Positions 40,821 through 50,632 of a DNA stretch of 64,000 bases are shown here, in pieces. The notes under the pieces were generated by a model, which was given only the letters and a program-made list of their open reading frames with translations, ran no database searches and was not told the origin of the DNA. The DNA lies in NCBI GenBank assembly GCA_946811185.2, contig OX328102.1, forward strand, positions 14,881,194-14,945,193, written 5' to 3'. The first letter of the stretch is position 1; the number at the start of each line of letters is the position of its first letter. This DNA comes from Hippopus hippopus (lineage: Eukaryota; Mollusca; Bivalvia; Cardiida; Cardiidae). A program made the translations under genes and the position numbers.

Positions 40821-41042
40821 CCCTGTACCCGATGTCAAAATTACAGACTTATCTAAATTGAAAGCAGTTGCAAACGAAAAGTTAAATGTGTCTCAAATAA
40901 TAGAGTTTGTCTTTGAATGGGAAGAAAACATTGTGAGAAAAGAAGAAAATGCTGGTCACCAGCATTTTCTCCTTTTCTCACACTGTTTTCAAAAGTGTGT
41001 GTTTTTTGCGGGGTCTTTAAAACTCGTGATTATTTGGTAAAA
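40817..41042 (-). mobile_element. MITE-A copy sharing TTAA with the previous
   Basis: TTAACCCTGTACCCGATG left, TAAATTGAAAGCAGTTGC, hairpin GAAAATGCTGGTCACCAGC, right end TTTGGTAAAAAAA where an A run replaces the terminus. Confidence 0.9.
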
Positions 41043-41249
41043 AAAAAAAGTGAAATAATTGAAACTATTTACAAGGAATGTTAAAATAGGTATTATATAT
41101 CCCTCAATGGCCCATGATGAATTTTATCGCTGATTTCTATCTAACTATAACACCTGTTATATAGGTAGACGACGAGAAAGTGACTCAGGGGTTTGTTTCC
41201 CTTTGTTTTCAATTTCTCCTGTTCTCGGTGAGTGACAGGTTCTCGATAC

Positions 41250-41507
41250 CCCTAGCCGAGCTCGGTAGCGCAGTCGGTAGCGTACAGGTCTTGCAACCAG
41301 TGATTCGCTGGTTCGAAAACCCAGCTCGTCGAATTTCTTTCCGAGGATTGATGATAGTCATTGCGACAGGATTTATTCCTCCCTCACCGCTGATCATTAT
41401 ATTGACGACAGTTGTGTGCGAAAGCAGCCACTGGCTTTGGAAGAAAATCATGCTAAGAACTGGTAAACGAAACTCTAGGAAAGCATGGATAGGTGCAGAT
41501 TGGTTGA
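41250..41507 (+). mobile_element. SINE-2 copy, tail truncated
   Basis: Head CGAGCTCGGTAGCGCAGTCG, B box GGTTCGAAAACCCAGC, CGAGGATTGATGATAGTC, CTCACCGCTGATCATTAT, GGAAAGCATGGATAGGTGC. It runs straight into a MITE-C fragment. Confidence 0.85.
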
Positions 41508-41672
41508 AATTTTTTGCTATCGGTAAATTTTTCTGCATGTTAGAGGACCAGTTTAGTTCATGATACAGCTAGTTTCAGACAAAAAAAAATAATAAATCCG
41601 TATCATTCGACTTCTTCCTGGGTATATTGCATAACGGAGATACATGTATAAAACCTCCTTTTCTCAAAGCCC
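41508..41672 (+). mobile_element. MITE-C fragment, left part missing
   Basis: TTTTTTGCTATCGGTAAATT, GCATGTTAGAGGACCAG, and right end AACGGAGATACATGTATAAAA. Confidence 0.75.
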
Positions 41673-41917
41673 TAGTCCTTTGTAGTTGTATAATGAGTTA
41701 TGACAAACTATGGGTAAAGTACTCTGAGTCACTAGGATCGGACAATATTTGCACTTTCACGATAAATAGTGATTATCAACCACCAGTTATTTATCATTCA
41801 TTAGTCAATAGTCAGGTAAAAAGAAACCGCAGTTTACTTTTTCACCTTTTTTCCGTTAATCTAGATGGTATTTGTACCCTTTCGGCGTCAAAAAAAAAGG
41901 TGATTTTTATCTGCTTA
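41673..41917. other. Unassigned intergenic DNA
   Basis: No repeat or gene recognised. Confidence 0.4.
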
Positions 41918-41992
41918 CTTGTTGTGTAGATAAGATCAGTCTACACGGGACAAGCAGACTGATCTTGGATTTACACTGTTAAATATAGGAAC
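41918..41992. mobile_element. MITE-B fragment
   Basis: GTAGATAAGATCAGTCTAC, ACAAGCAGACTGATCTTGG and TTACACTGTTAAATATAGG; hairpin only. Confidence 0.65.
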
Positions 41993-42015
41993 TTTGTTAA
42001 ATACTCAAGATAAAA

Positions 42016-42290
42016 CTATATGAGCTATGCTCTGACAAAGGGGGGGCTGAATGCATTCCCGTCATGCTTTATATCGAGTAAAACATCACATGGTAAGGGG
42101 TCCTTACAATCCATTCAGTCTAACAATTGACTTGATATAAAGGTAGAATAATCATTGGACATGCAGAAAATCTACAAATAGGAAAAAGTTTCGGCACATG
42201 TCAGCCTGCGCGAACTGCGCAGGCTGACATGGGTCGAAACTTTTTGCAAATACATTAAGCCCCCTTTTCACAGAGCAGGCTCATATATAT
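42016..42290 (-). mobile_element. MITE-C copy, inverted, full length
   Basis: TATGAGCTATGCTCTGAC left, GACATGCAGAAAATCTAC, hairpin GTCAGCCTGCGCGAACTGC, right TIR CCTTTTCACAGAGCAGGCTC. Confidence 0.9.
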
Positions 42291-42557
42291 GTACATGTAG
42301 TGGTAGTTTTGCTGCTTTGTTATTTAATTTATATTCATGTCCCTTTATTTTCCGCTCAAACGGTCAATCGTATTCAGTCTTAACCAAGTTCTTTTTTTTT
42401 TCTCAAAGAAATGAAACAAGGGTTAAAAATCTGGACAAAAAAAAATTAATAAGTCATTACCAAATGCAGATTGCGCAAGGTTATGACAAAAAGTGCAATA
42501 TTTTCCCATTTTGCTTCTATGATAAAGCAGCTATATAATTGGTATTTCATTTCTTTA
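42291..42557. other. Unassigned intergenic DNA
   Basis: No repeat or gene recognised. Confidence 0.4.
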
Positions 42558-42760
42558 TTAACTCTTTGCCTAACTACATTTTTTTTCCTGAAGACAAAGT
42601 AAATGTGACTTAAAGTATGAATTTTTGTTTTTGGAGGAGAAGAAAACATTTTCGGGAAAAAGAGAAAATGCTAGTTACCAACATTTTCTCCTTTACCCAC
42701 GATGTTTTCAGAAGCCCTCTTCCTCAGGAACATTAACATACCCAATAAATTTGTATAGGA
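42558..42760 (-). mobile_element. MITE-A copy, decayed
   Basis: TTAACTCTTTGCCTAAC left, GAAGACAAAGTAAATGTG, hairpin AAAATGCTAGTTACCAAC, right part CAGGAACATTAACATACCC with no clear terminus. Confidence 0.8.
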
Positions 42761-42764
42761 TCTT

Positions 42765-42912
42765 TCACTCTCTACCAAACGACAACACTTTAGACTGATC
42801 TAAAATTGGAAGCATTTGCGGACCACATACAAAATACGGATTTTCCCACGATGTTTCAAAAGTTTCATACCTCGGGGTCGTTAAAACTCGGAATTGTGCG
42901 GTAAAGGGCTGA
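42765..42912 (-). mobile_element. MITE-A copy lacking the hairpin
   Basis: CTCTACCAAACGACAAC, GGAAGCATTTGCGGACC, then directly GATTTTCCCACGATGTTTC and right GCGGTAAAGGGCTGA. The whole left arm and loop are deleted. Confidence 0.85.
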
Positions 42913-43135
42913 AGGGAAGAAGGGTCTCACATGTTTGTTGTTCTCACTTATCCGTTATTGTTTGACTTTGACCAACACTTGCTTCGGAATGACGTTATGT
43001 ACGAGCGAATTGAGGACCCTAATTAATCGTAAAAGCTTCCGTTATTGTTGGCTTAATATGCCGACTTAGTGTAACAAAAATAAACCTTTTTGACGATAAA
43101 AATTTGTTCAAAATCTGTTCATCCTTGACGTCAAA

Positions 43136-43237
43136 CGTTCTTGGGCCGTTTCGCCAACCATTCTTGAATTTATTCTTAATTTCATTCTCAAAAAATTCTC
43201 TAACTTTCAAAGGTACGCAATTTCTTATTAGCTTAGC
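43136..43237. mobile_element. MITE-F left half
   Basis: TTGGGCCGTTTCGCCAACC, TTAATTTCATTCTC and GCAATTTCTTATTAGC. The element stops at its centre, where MITE-B begins. Confidence 0.75.
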
Positions 43238-43450
43238 CTTTAAGCTGCTAAGCGCTACTTAAGGACTTTTTGTGGACAATGTAGATCAAGATCAAACTGC
43301 ACATAACGTGCAGTCTGATCTTGGATCAACACTGTCTGATAAGGAGATATCTTTTCAAAATGAATACTTTGAAACAGCAATTTTTTGGGGGTTTTTACTA
43401 TCAGCTTGAAAGTTTCACTTATTTAGCCATGAGTATAGAGGTTGACAAAT
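43238..43450 (+). mobile_element. MITE-B copy
   Basis: TTTAAGCTGCTAAGCGC left, hairpin ATCAAACTGCAC-ATAAC-GTGCAGTCTGAT, GATAAGGAGATATC, end AGTATAGAGGTTGAC. Confidence 0.9.
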
Positions 43451-43545
43451 AGCCAACTCGTGATTATGATACTCTTTGAATTCAGAATGCAGTTGATGCA
43501 AAGTACGTACTATGGCCATCTTCGTCCATTGCAAAAGTGATCAGA

Positions 43546-43640
43546 GTTGTTGTTGTTGTTGTTGTTGTAGTTATTGTTGTTGTAGTTGTAGTGGTCGTCG
43601 TCGCTGCTGCTGCTGATGCTAATGCTGACGCTGCTTCTGC
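43546..43640. repeat. GTT/GTC/GCT trinucleotide repeat
   Basis: GTTGTTGTT changes to GTAGTTGTA, GTCGTCGTC and GCTGCTGCT along 95 bp. It gives open V/A frames on + and T frames on the minus strand; neither has other support. Confidence 0.9.
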
Positions 43641-43826
43641 AGTTGCCGCACAGAAATCGCACGGGCACCGTGTGAAAACCTCCTTAGAGTCGTGCAAGGT
43701 CAGTATGATTATCCAATGATTTTGGGGGTCAAAATTCCCGCAAGATCAGTGCGGGACCTCTATGCGGTGCCCATGTGAGGATCGTGTGAGGCTATCTACG
43801 ACGTGTCTGTGGGGCTTTTGTGATTT

Positions 43827-44034
43827 TTAACCCTTATCCTGCTAAATAAATAAAACTTTCAAGTCGATGGTAAAAGTCTGAATAATGTTATTTCAAACCT
43901 ATTTTTTTAGAGAAAAATATCTCCTAATCGGACAGAGTAGATACAAGATCAGACTGCACGTTCCGTGTAGTCTGATCTTGATCTACACTGTCCGCAAAAG
44001 GTCAGTGAGTCGCGCTTAGCAGCCTTGGGGTTAA
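43827..44034 (-). mobile_element. MITE-B copy, complete, inverted
   Basis: TTAACCCTTATCCTGC left and GCAGCCTTGGGGTTAA right. Hairpin GATCAGACTGCAC-GTTCC-GTGTAGTCTGATC. Both TTAA termini are present. Confidence 0.95.
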
Positions 44035-44254
44035 AATGTATCATCTTGCAGAGATAAACAAAATCGAAGCGGTTTGGGCGCTTGTAGTTCTATACGTTAC
44101 TCTTACGGCCACGGTATAGAGGCTGCACAAAGAGACGAATTTAAGCGCCGTAAGTTCATTGCAAGCCAAATGTTACCTAGGCATTAAAGATTATAACATG
44201 CTATTATCGTACGAAAAAAAACTAAATGCCTGTGTTTTTACTGTTGTTTTAAGG

Positions 44255-44345
44255 GGCTACGTAGCACCTTAAGGTATCTTAAGATTTCGCGTCAGCATTT
44301 CAAAAAAGGAATGTTGGAATGTCACATGACCAATAACACACTTCG
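44255..44345 (+). repeat. Dispersed repeat K, copy 1
   Basis: GGGGCTACGTAGCACC, TTAAGGTATCTTAAG, ATTTCGCGTCAG and GGAATGTCACATGACC recur at 45262-45365 in the same order. Confidence 0.7.
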
Positions 44346-44374
44346 ATTACCCTAAAAGCACCTTCCACAACTAC

Positions 44375-44465
44375 TGCTGCTTTTGCAGCCAATTAGGATC
44401 AAGATCACACGGCTGGACAAAGCGTGCAGTCTGATCTTTGATCTACACTGTCCGCTTAGCTTACA
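44375..44465. mobile_element. MITE-B fragment
   Basis: TTAGGATCAAGATCACACGG, GCGTGCAGTCTGATC, TACACTGTCCGCTTAG; one arm mutated. Confidence 0.7.
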
Positions 44466-44755
44466 CACTATAGACAAAAGCAATCATCAAATTGCTATTA
44501 ATTCGGTCTTATGTCTAGTCCGAATATGTCCTCTGGGTTCATTCGGCGCTCCGTAAGAGTTCAGATCTTTCTAAGGGTACGATCCCTACACACGTGCTTT
44601 TCTGACCGATGATCTGTTCATCATAAAAAATAGCTCATTGGTGATTGCACGACGAAAAAAGGGGGTTTTATCTGTTGATAAAACGCATCCACGTGTCCCC
44701 TTTACCCTTTCCCACTTGAAAAAATATTAGACTCGACCAAATTAAAAGCATTTGC

Positions 44756-45095
44756 CATTATCTCCCGCTAGATGGCATTCTACAAATAAACATCTATCTA
44801 ATTTGAGCATTCTGGGTACAGAACTGGACTACTTTTCAAAATGACAACCGTTACTTTGAATTTCAAAATAAAATAAACGTTTACTCAATAAAACGCTACC
44901 TGGTGCGATTCATTCAGCTATGATCAGCTAGCATGTAACCTATGCACCACTCATTTATAAAAACAGCCCCTACAGGCTTGGATAATAGCTTCGGTATAAG
45001 CCCTACTTTTCCCTAGTATATGGGATCGGTGATGCGTCATAGCAGACAGGTCGAATCTTCGAAGAATATGACATGCGCAGACAACGAGCATTTGC
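44756..45095. mobile_element. 340-bp insertion with 9-bp duplication
   Basis: AGCATTTGC before it (44747-44755) is repeated exactly at its right edge (45087-45095). Inner ends CATTATCTCC and the complement of GCAGACAACG match at 7 of 10 bases, a weak TIR. An 8-9-bp duplication suits a hAT- or Mutator-type element; the class is inference. Confidence 0.75.
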
Positions 45096-45116
45096 AGACG
45101 ACAAAATATATGTAGC

Positions 45117-45671
45117 TTAAAGGTGGGTATTTAGATTTTTCACATCTCACCAAATTAAAATATATATATATCACTGAAATTTATATGAAAAAACAATACA
45201 AATCATCAGTAATTAAGAATCATAAAATTACAAAAAAAAAAAATTTTTTTTTTTTGATGGTGTTCCCTTGAAAGGCTACGTAGCCTCTTAAGGTATTTTT
45301 AGATTTCGCGCCAGAAATCAAAAAAACATTGTGGGAATGTCAAGTGACTGGCACGTGACTAATGACGCTTAAATTCCATAACATAACAAACATGTAATTA
45401 TCATCCATAATGTCTTCTTCGGACAGTATGTTTTAAAGCTTCGTCTGTGTATTTCCGGTATGTAAATGAGCGAGTAGCTCATGTAAAAATAGACCGTGTT
45501 TCCCGTCGGTGCCGACCTGGGCCGCAGTAAATCTCTAATTTCTCTTGTTGTCGGATGGTTTTCGACTACTGAGGTTTTATGAATGAAAATTAAAAGGCTT
45601 TGGGAGTATAAGGATGATTTTTTTGTATTTTTGTAAAATTTTCGTCCCAAAATCTGACGGGCCACCTTTAA
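45117..45671. mobile_element. Element I: TTAA-flanked insertion of about 547 bp
   Basis: TTAAAGGTGG at the left and CCACCTTTAA at the right form a perfect inverted 10-mer including a TTAA duplication, as in piggyBac-type elements. Inside are an A12/T13 palindrome (about 45231-45256) and a copy of repeat K. No transposase frame. Confidence 0.85.
45262..45365 (+). repeat. Dispersed repeat K, copy 2
   Basis: AAAGGCTACGTAGCCTC, TTAAGGTATTTTTAG, ATTTCGCGCCAG, GGAATGTCAAGTGAC. It lies inside element I. Confidence 0.7.
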
Positions 45672-46035
45672 GTGATGATTTCTGTCTTTGATATGGTAGA
45701 AAAGACTTCGGGAATAGGAGGAAATGCTGGTTACCAGCATTTTCTCCTTTTTCAACAATTTTTTCAAAGATCTTCTTCTTCAGGGTCGTTAAAACTCAGG
45801 ATTGTGTGGTAAAGGGTTAATTCTCGTATCACTGCTTATATTCCAATCAAAAGTTTGACTCTCGCCTCATCGAGTATGCAAAGATTTATGTCTGTGAAAC
45901 ATGGGTGGGCGTAAACTTGCCCGGCTAAAACTAAGCAATGACATTAGATCCTGTTTTTTATCAACCTTTGCCCCGGCAAGAAATAAAACAACGGCATTAG
46001 ATCCTGGTTTTGTCAATTGATCTAATCCTAGTGAT

Positions 46036-46219
46036 CAACCCTTTACCCTTAGGTTGCTAAGTGCGACTCACTGACCTTTTGCGTGCAGTCTGATCTTGGA
46101 TCTACACTGTCCGATAAGGGGGAATTATTCCCCAAAACATAACTTTGAAATAGCAATATTTGGGTTCTAACTATCGAATTGAAAATTTCATTTTAGTTAT
46201 TTAGTAAGATAAGGGTTAA
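46036..46219 (+). mobile_element. MITE-B copy with the left hairpin arm deleted
   Basis: CAACCCTTTACCCTTAGG left, CTGACCTTTTGC then directly GTGCAGTCTGATC, GATAAGGGGGAATTATTC, and right end GATAAGGGTTAA. The whole left arm between TTTTGC and GTGCAG is missing. Confidence 0.9.
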
Positions 46220-46327
46220 CACATAGAAGCGCAAAGCACAACCTACGTTTCTTCAACGGACAACAGTGATAATTAAGATCAGGCTGCACTGAAGATGCAA
46301 TCGTAGGTTTATTTTTCTACGTACAGA

Positions 46328-46445
46328 ATTGATTGAACGAGTGGACGGTATAGATCCAAGATCAGACTGCACCTTCTGTGCAGTCTGATCTTGATCTATA
46401 CCGTCTGCAAAAATCTGCTGTCTTCGCCTGTGTTAAGGGTCACAC
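46328..46445 (+). mobile_element. MITE-B2 copy, strong hairpin
   Basis: GAACGAGTGGACGGTATAG, GATCAGACTGCAC-CTTCT-GTGCAGTCTGATC, TATACCGTCTGCAAAAATC. Confidence 0.85.
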
Positions 46446-46757
46446 TTAAAGATACATAAATGAAACGGATGTTCTTAATCTACACTGTCAGCAAAATTAC
46501 CCAAATTTATGATAAGGGAATCAAGTGATTTACACTTTGCTTTCTACAGACCGCTGTTTTCAACATGCAGTAAATGACTATTAATACATCATGGGAAAAG
46601 GAGAAATGCTAATGAAAACCAATATTTTCTTTTTGTCACAATGTGTTCATGTGTATTATGTATCAAAATTTAATCCCAGTTTATTACCAATATTCTAAAA
46701 TATTTGTTTTCCTTTTCATCAAAACTTTTTAAAGGTGTTTACTTCTAGCTAAAAGAG
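46446..46757. other. Relics of MITE-B and MITE-A
   Basis: TCTACACTGTCAGCAAAATT near 46478 is a MITE-B edge. CATGGGAAAAGGAGAAATGC with TTTTCTTTTTGTCACAATG near 46588-46645 is a decayed MITE-A hairpin. Confidence 0.5.
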
Positions 46758-46965
46758 TTAATCATTTACAAAACAGTCCATCTTTTTAACGGCCTTGAGA
46801 AATAAAGATTTTGAAAACATTGTGCAAAAAGGAGAAAATGCTTGTAACCAGAATTTTCTTTTTTTCCCACAATGTCTTCTACCCTTTTTGAAGTAAAATG
46901 TCATTACTTGAGCCATGTTGAACACGTCGTCTGCAAACGCTTTGGATTTGAACAAGTCTGAAATA
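46758..46965 (+). mobile_element. MITE-A copy
   Basis: TTAATCATTTACAAAAC left, GGAGAAAATGCTTGTAACC hairpin, GTCGTCTGCAAACGC; the right end merges with a MITE-C start. Confidence 0.85.
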
Positions 46966-46966
46966 C

Positions 46967-47235
46967 ATTTGAGCCAAGCTCTGTGAAAAGGGGACTTAAT
47001 GCATCTGCGAAAAGTATCGGCTCAGGTCAGCCTGAGCAGTCCGCGCAGGCTGAACTGAGCCGAAGCTTTTCGCTATTGGTCAATTTTCTGTATGTCCAAA
47101 GCCCAGTATACATCATGATTAAGTTGATTGTGAAAACAATATGGTTAATATGGGCCCATAATTATGTAATCGCTTGCCTGGTATCATGTATCATGGAGAT
47201 GCAATAAGCCCCCTTTTGCCAGAGCATGGTCCATT
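46967..47235 (+). mobile_element. MITE-C copy, full length
   Basis: TTTGAGCCAAGCTCTGTG left, hairpin CTCAGGTCAGCCTGAGC, GGGCCCATAATTATGTAATC, right TIR CCCCCTTTTGCCAGAGC. Confidence 0.9.
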
Positions 47236-47593
47236 TATTGTCGTTTGGTTAAGAGTTACGCAAGAGGGTCTAATCCGGTTAGGTCATCACGTCAAACGTG
47301 CATTTTTAAGATTCAAGAATTTATTGTGTTTACAAACACACGGATATACGAGTCTTAAGGGGTTTTATTTGGTGGTATTTCCCTGAAATTCTAAATCAAT
47401 AAATTGCGTTTTGAAATATCTTATCGTCGGTTTTAAAAAAATCTCACCACACCGGACAGTGTAGGTCCAACAAAGATATCCTTGTAAAAAACGGATATTT
47501 AACGTTAATAAATCTTTAATGGAGGCTATTTAGATTTCTTTATAATCTCATAAAACTTCAGAAAAATTATTCATCTCTGATTTGAGAAAATGT

Positions 47594-47745
47594 TGTTCGA
47601 AGATACATTAAGCCCTCTTTTCTCGGAGCGCTACTTGAATTTGAACCATGCTCTGTGAAAATGGGGTTTAATGCATTTGAACAAACTATCGACCCATGTC
47701 AGCTAGCACCAGTCCACGCAGGCTGACCGGATGCGAAATGAAACA
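47594..47745. mobile_element. Two MITE-C fragments side by side
   Basis: A right end (GATACATTAAGCCCTC, to about 47635) is followed by a new left end (TTTGAACCATGCTCTGTG) with hairpin remnant GTCCACGCAGGCTGACC. Confidence 0.7.
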
Positions 47746-47915
47746 GATTAAGTATTAAAGCGAGTCATATAATGGGTTTCCTATTAGGTAAGTGAACTGC
47801 TTGTGCTCAGAAATGTGACTCCTTTGATTTTTCAGTCTTTAAGCCTCCTTGAAGAACGTGATAAGTCAAAATAAGATCTATTATTTGAAGAATGATATTT
47901 CAAATCTAAATTCAA

Positions 47916-48144
47916 TTAACCCTTTACCAAACAATCCCTGGTTTTCACAACCCTGGAAAGGAAGGCTTTTGAAAACATTGTGGGAAAAGGAGAAAATGCT
48001 GGTAACCAGCATTTTTCTCCTTTTCCCACGATGTTTTCTACCTTATCAGAGACCTAAAGCTAATTTATACCAGTTCTGAATTTGTCATCTGCAGATGCTC
48101 TCAGTCTGGAAGAATCTAAAATCTGTCGTTTGGGAAAGGGTTAA
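47916..48144 (+). mobile_element. MITE-A copy, intact
   Basis: TTAACCCTTTACCAAACAATC left, hairpin at about 47970-48035 with one extra T, right end GTTTGGGAAAGGGTTAA. Confidence 0.95.
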
Positions 48145-48329
48145 ATAAAATAAGGAGTGCATATTGAGGACAATATCCACAGCTTCAAGATTGAAGCACA
48201 TATTGACCAATAACAGTACAAATGCATTAGCCAGTCAGAAGTCCTTACATAGTCGTTTATTATGTGTGCAGGCGCAATCAAGGATGCCCGGTTCAATTTT
48301 TTATTAGTAATCCTAGGGACTTCTTGAAC

Positions 48330-48520
48330 GCTCTACCATACAGCAAAATTTAAGACTAGTCCTGATTGAAGGCATTTTTGCAGTCGACAAAGTTTCATGT
48401 TACTCAAAACATAAAATTTTTCTTTCGAAGGGCAGTTTCAAATGCTGGTTACCACTTTTTCTTAGATGTTTTCAAAAGCATTTTGCCGTAGGGTGGTTGA
48501 GAAACATTATCCGATAGAAG
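48330..48520 (-). mobile_element. MITE-A, decayed
   Basis: CTCTACCATACAGCAAAAT left, GACTAGTCCTGATTGAAGGC, CAAATGCTGGTTACCAC; the ends of the hairpin arms are lost. Confidence 0.7.
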
Positions 48521-49046
48521 TATAGAATGGGGGGGGGGGGCCATTCCTGTAAGTTAAATTGTCTCCCTTGCCATATAAAGACTGAAGGTAACCAAATAAC
48601 AAATTGGTCCTTTTACCTGCATTCCTTTGTTTTTATCCTTGGTTCCCTTGGGGATGTTGCGATAAATATAATATGATTTATGATACATGTGTAAGGTCCC
48701 CATGTAACTCAAGTTAAATTCTATTCTTAGTCATCAGGAACTACATATATATCGATTTGTAAAACAATCTAACCAGATTTAGTTGAAATATTGTCTGAAG
48801 AACAAAGCTGTGCAGTACAAGAAAATCAAGGATAAAATCCAAGTAATACCCTTATCAGGACCAATGTAGTACTTGAGAGGAATCAAGGTAAATAACTGAA
48901 GAATGGCCCTCATTGCTTGGACTGGTTTTTAACTCAATACTCATTACATTTATACAATGAAATTGTCTATATGTGCAATAATAAAATTTTGGTGCAGTGG
49001 TAATTCATTGTTGCTTAACTTTTTGTGAAGAGTATATTATGCTATT
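48521..49046. other. Unassigned DNA with a G run
   Basis: A G run at about 48531-48541. No repeat or gene recognised. Confidence 0.45.
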
Positions 49047-49185
49047 TCAAAAATATTGTGGGGTAAAAATATCTCCCTATCGGACAGTGCAGATCCAAGA
49101 TCAGACTGCACGTTCTGTGCAGTCTGATCTTGATCTACACTGACCGCACAAGGTCCTTGAGTCGCGTTTAGCAGCCTAAGGGTTA
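49047..49185 (-). mobile_element. MITE-B copy, inverted, left part missing
   Basis: ATATCTCCCTATCGGACAG, hairpin GATCAGACTGCAC-GTTCT-GTGCAGTCTGATC, TTTAGCAGCCTAAGGGTTAA. Confidence 0.9.
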
Positions 49186-49252
49186 ACATTTTTCGTCAGC
49201 AAACGTTTTAAGCATGGACCAGTCTAAAATTTTGTTGTCTGCAAAGAGTTCA
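49182..49252 (+). mobile_element. MITE-A end fragment
   Basis: GGACCAGTCTAAAATTTTG and TGTCTGCAAAGAGTT; it follows the TTAA of the MITE-B. Confidence 0.55.
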
Positions 49253-49367
49253 CAGAGCTTCACTTTACAGTTTATACATGAACCTGCAGCGATAGCGGAC
49301 TTAGTGTTAAAATGATATATTACCTTTTTAGCACTTCTGCTGTTACTATTGTGAATTTGACGCTTTG

Positions 49368-49598
49368 TCCTAATTACCAAACTTTGAAACTCGTTCAAAT
49401 TGAAAGTGTTTGCAGACGACAAAATAAAAGTGGCTCAAATGATGGGATTTGTCCGAGGTGGGGGGGGGGGGAAGAGAAAATAGGGAAACAAGGCGAAAAT
49501 GATGGCTGATTACCTGCATTCTCTCCTATTCCCTCAATGTTTCCTGAAGTTCCTCCCCTAGAGGTAGAAACGTTTGAAACGTTTGGTGAGAAACTAAT
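49368..49598 (-). mobile_element. MITE-A, decayed, with G run
   Basis: AATTACCAAACTTTG left, CAAATTGAAAGTGTTTGC, a G run at about 49460-49471, GGCGAAAATGATGGC, TGGTGAGAAACTAATTAAA right. Confidence 0.75.
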
Positions 49599-49700
49599 TA
49601 AAGAGAAGGTCAGAGACAGGATATCAAATTCAAAAGTAGGTCATAGACCGAGAATTTCATTAGTCCTTGAATCTCGTAACTTTAGGGCCACGACACGGGG

Positions 49701-50041
49701 TTAAGGATACATCTCTACTCGTTTTCAGGCAGTTTTCAAACCATTTCATCCTTATTTTATGACACGATAATCATTCTTGTATCTTCCTACCAAACGTTGC
49801 CCCTGATGGCTGCAAGATTGCACGGATTACGTCGGATAGAAAATGCATTTCATGTTTTTTGAGGCCTTCAAATCAATCGCTGTTGGCGTTTCCGGTGTTA
49901 CATGAGGACAAATTCCTTGTGTTTCTCTATCCCTTACACCATATACATTGGTAATTTATCTATGTTAACACAGCTGAGCTACTATACACACTTTCAAATT
50001 TTAACAGCTTTTTCTCTCTAGCTGTAAGGATGTATCTTTAA
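49701..50041. mobile_element. Element H: TTAA-ended element of about 340 bp
   Basis: TTAAGGATACATC (49701-49713) is the inverse of GATGTATCTTTAA (50029-50041) with one mismatch. No coding frame inside. Single copy here. Confidence 0.6.
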
Positions 50042-50139
50042 ACCGATGAATATTGGTACATTTCTTCGGCTGCTGCAGAAAAAATGATGACTGCTTAAAT
50101 CTACAGAACGCTACGAACCACAACTTCAAATACTCTTGT

Positions 50140-50212
50140 AGAGGGTGAGTGTAGATCAAGATCAGACTGTGTTGTCTTCATAGTCTGATCTTAAAACTAC
50201 ATCTTATGATGT
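50140..50212. mobile_element. MITE-B fragment
   Basis: GTGTAGATCAAGATCAGAC, CATAGTCTGATCTT; tip diverged. Confidence 0.65.
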
Positions 50213-50275
50213 TTTGTGAAGGGTCCTTTACAGAAACAACAGCCTTCTCGTGTCGTTGTGGCAGTTGGATTTCTT

Positions 50276-50497
50276 TGACCCTTTACAAAAGAATTCCAAT
50301 CTATAACGACCCTGAAAGAGAATGCTTTTGAAAATATTGGGAGAAAACGCTGGTAACCAGCATTTTCTCCTTTTCCCACAATGTTTTCTATTCTGTCTAA
50401 GTCAAATTCTATCATTTTTACCAGCATTTAATTTATCGTCTGAAAATACTTTGAATTTGGATTGGTCTAAGATTTTATCGTTTGGTAAAGATGTAAC
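50276..50497 (+). mobile_element. MITE-A copy, left arm short
   Basis: TGACCCTTTACAAAAG left, GGGAGAAAACGCTGGTAACC, TATCGTCTGAAAATAC, right GTTTGGTAAAGATGTAA. Confidence 0.85.
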
Positions 50498-50632
50498 CCC
50501 CTAAGCAGTGTGATCTTGGATCTACACTGTCCGAAACGGTGAGGTTTTTTTTTTCCCCCCAGCAACAAGCACTTTGTAATCGCATCGTTTCGCTATTGGC
50601 TTGAAATCTTCAACCTATTTAGGGGTCCTGTG
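50495..50632 (+). mobile_element. MITE-B, left half of hairpin missing
   Basis: TAACCCCCTAAGCAGTG then GATCTTGGATCTACACTG, TGTAATCGCATCGTTTCGC, end CAACCTATTTAGGGG. Abuts MITE-A at the terminus. Confidence 0.75.

Larger units (their letters stand above)
44701..45820 (-). mobile_element. MITE-A interrupted by two different insertions
   Basis: Piece 1 (44701-44755): TTTACCCTTTCCCACTTG to AGCATTTGC. Piece 2 (45096-45120): AGACGACAAAATATATG to GCTTAA. Piece 3 (45672-45820): GTGATGATTTCTGTC, hairpin, and right end GTGGTAAAGGGTTAA. The pieces sum to about 230 bp, the family length. Confidence 0.9.

Noticed and set aside
41209..41563. Proteins of 109-127 codons on both strands
   Set aside because: Both lie in a SINE-2 copy and the adjoining MITE-C fragment.
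43482..43719. Poly-V/A or poly-T protein
   Set aside because: Trinucleotide repeat artefact on both strands.
45369..45767. 132-codon minus-strand protein
   Set aside because: It spans the junction between element I and the MITE-A piece, so it is a composite of two repeats.
47447..47475. Further MITE-B copy
   Set aside because: Only ACCGGACAGTGTAGGTCC remains, too short to call an element.
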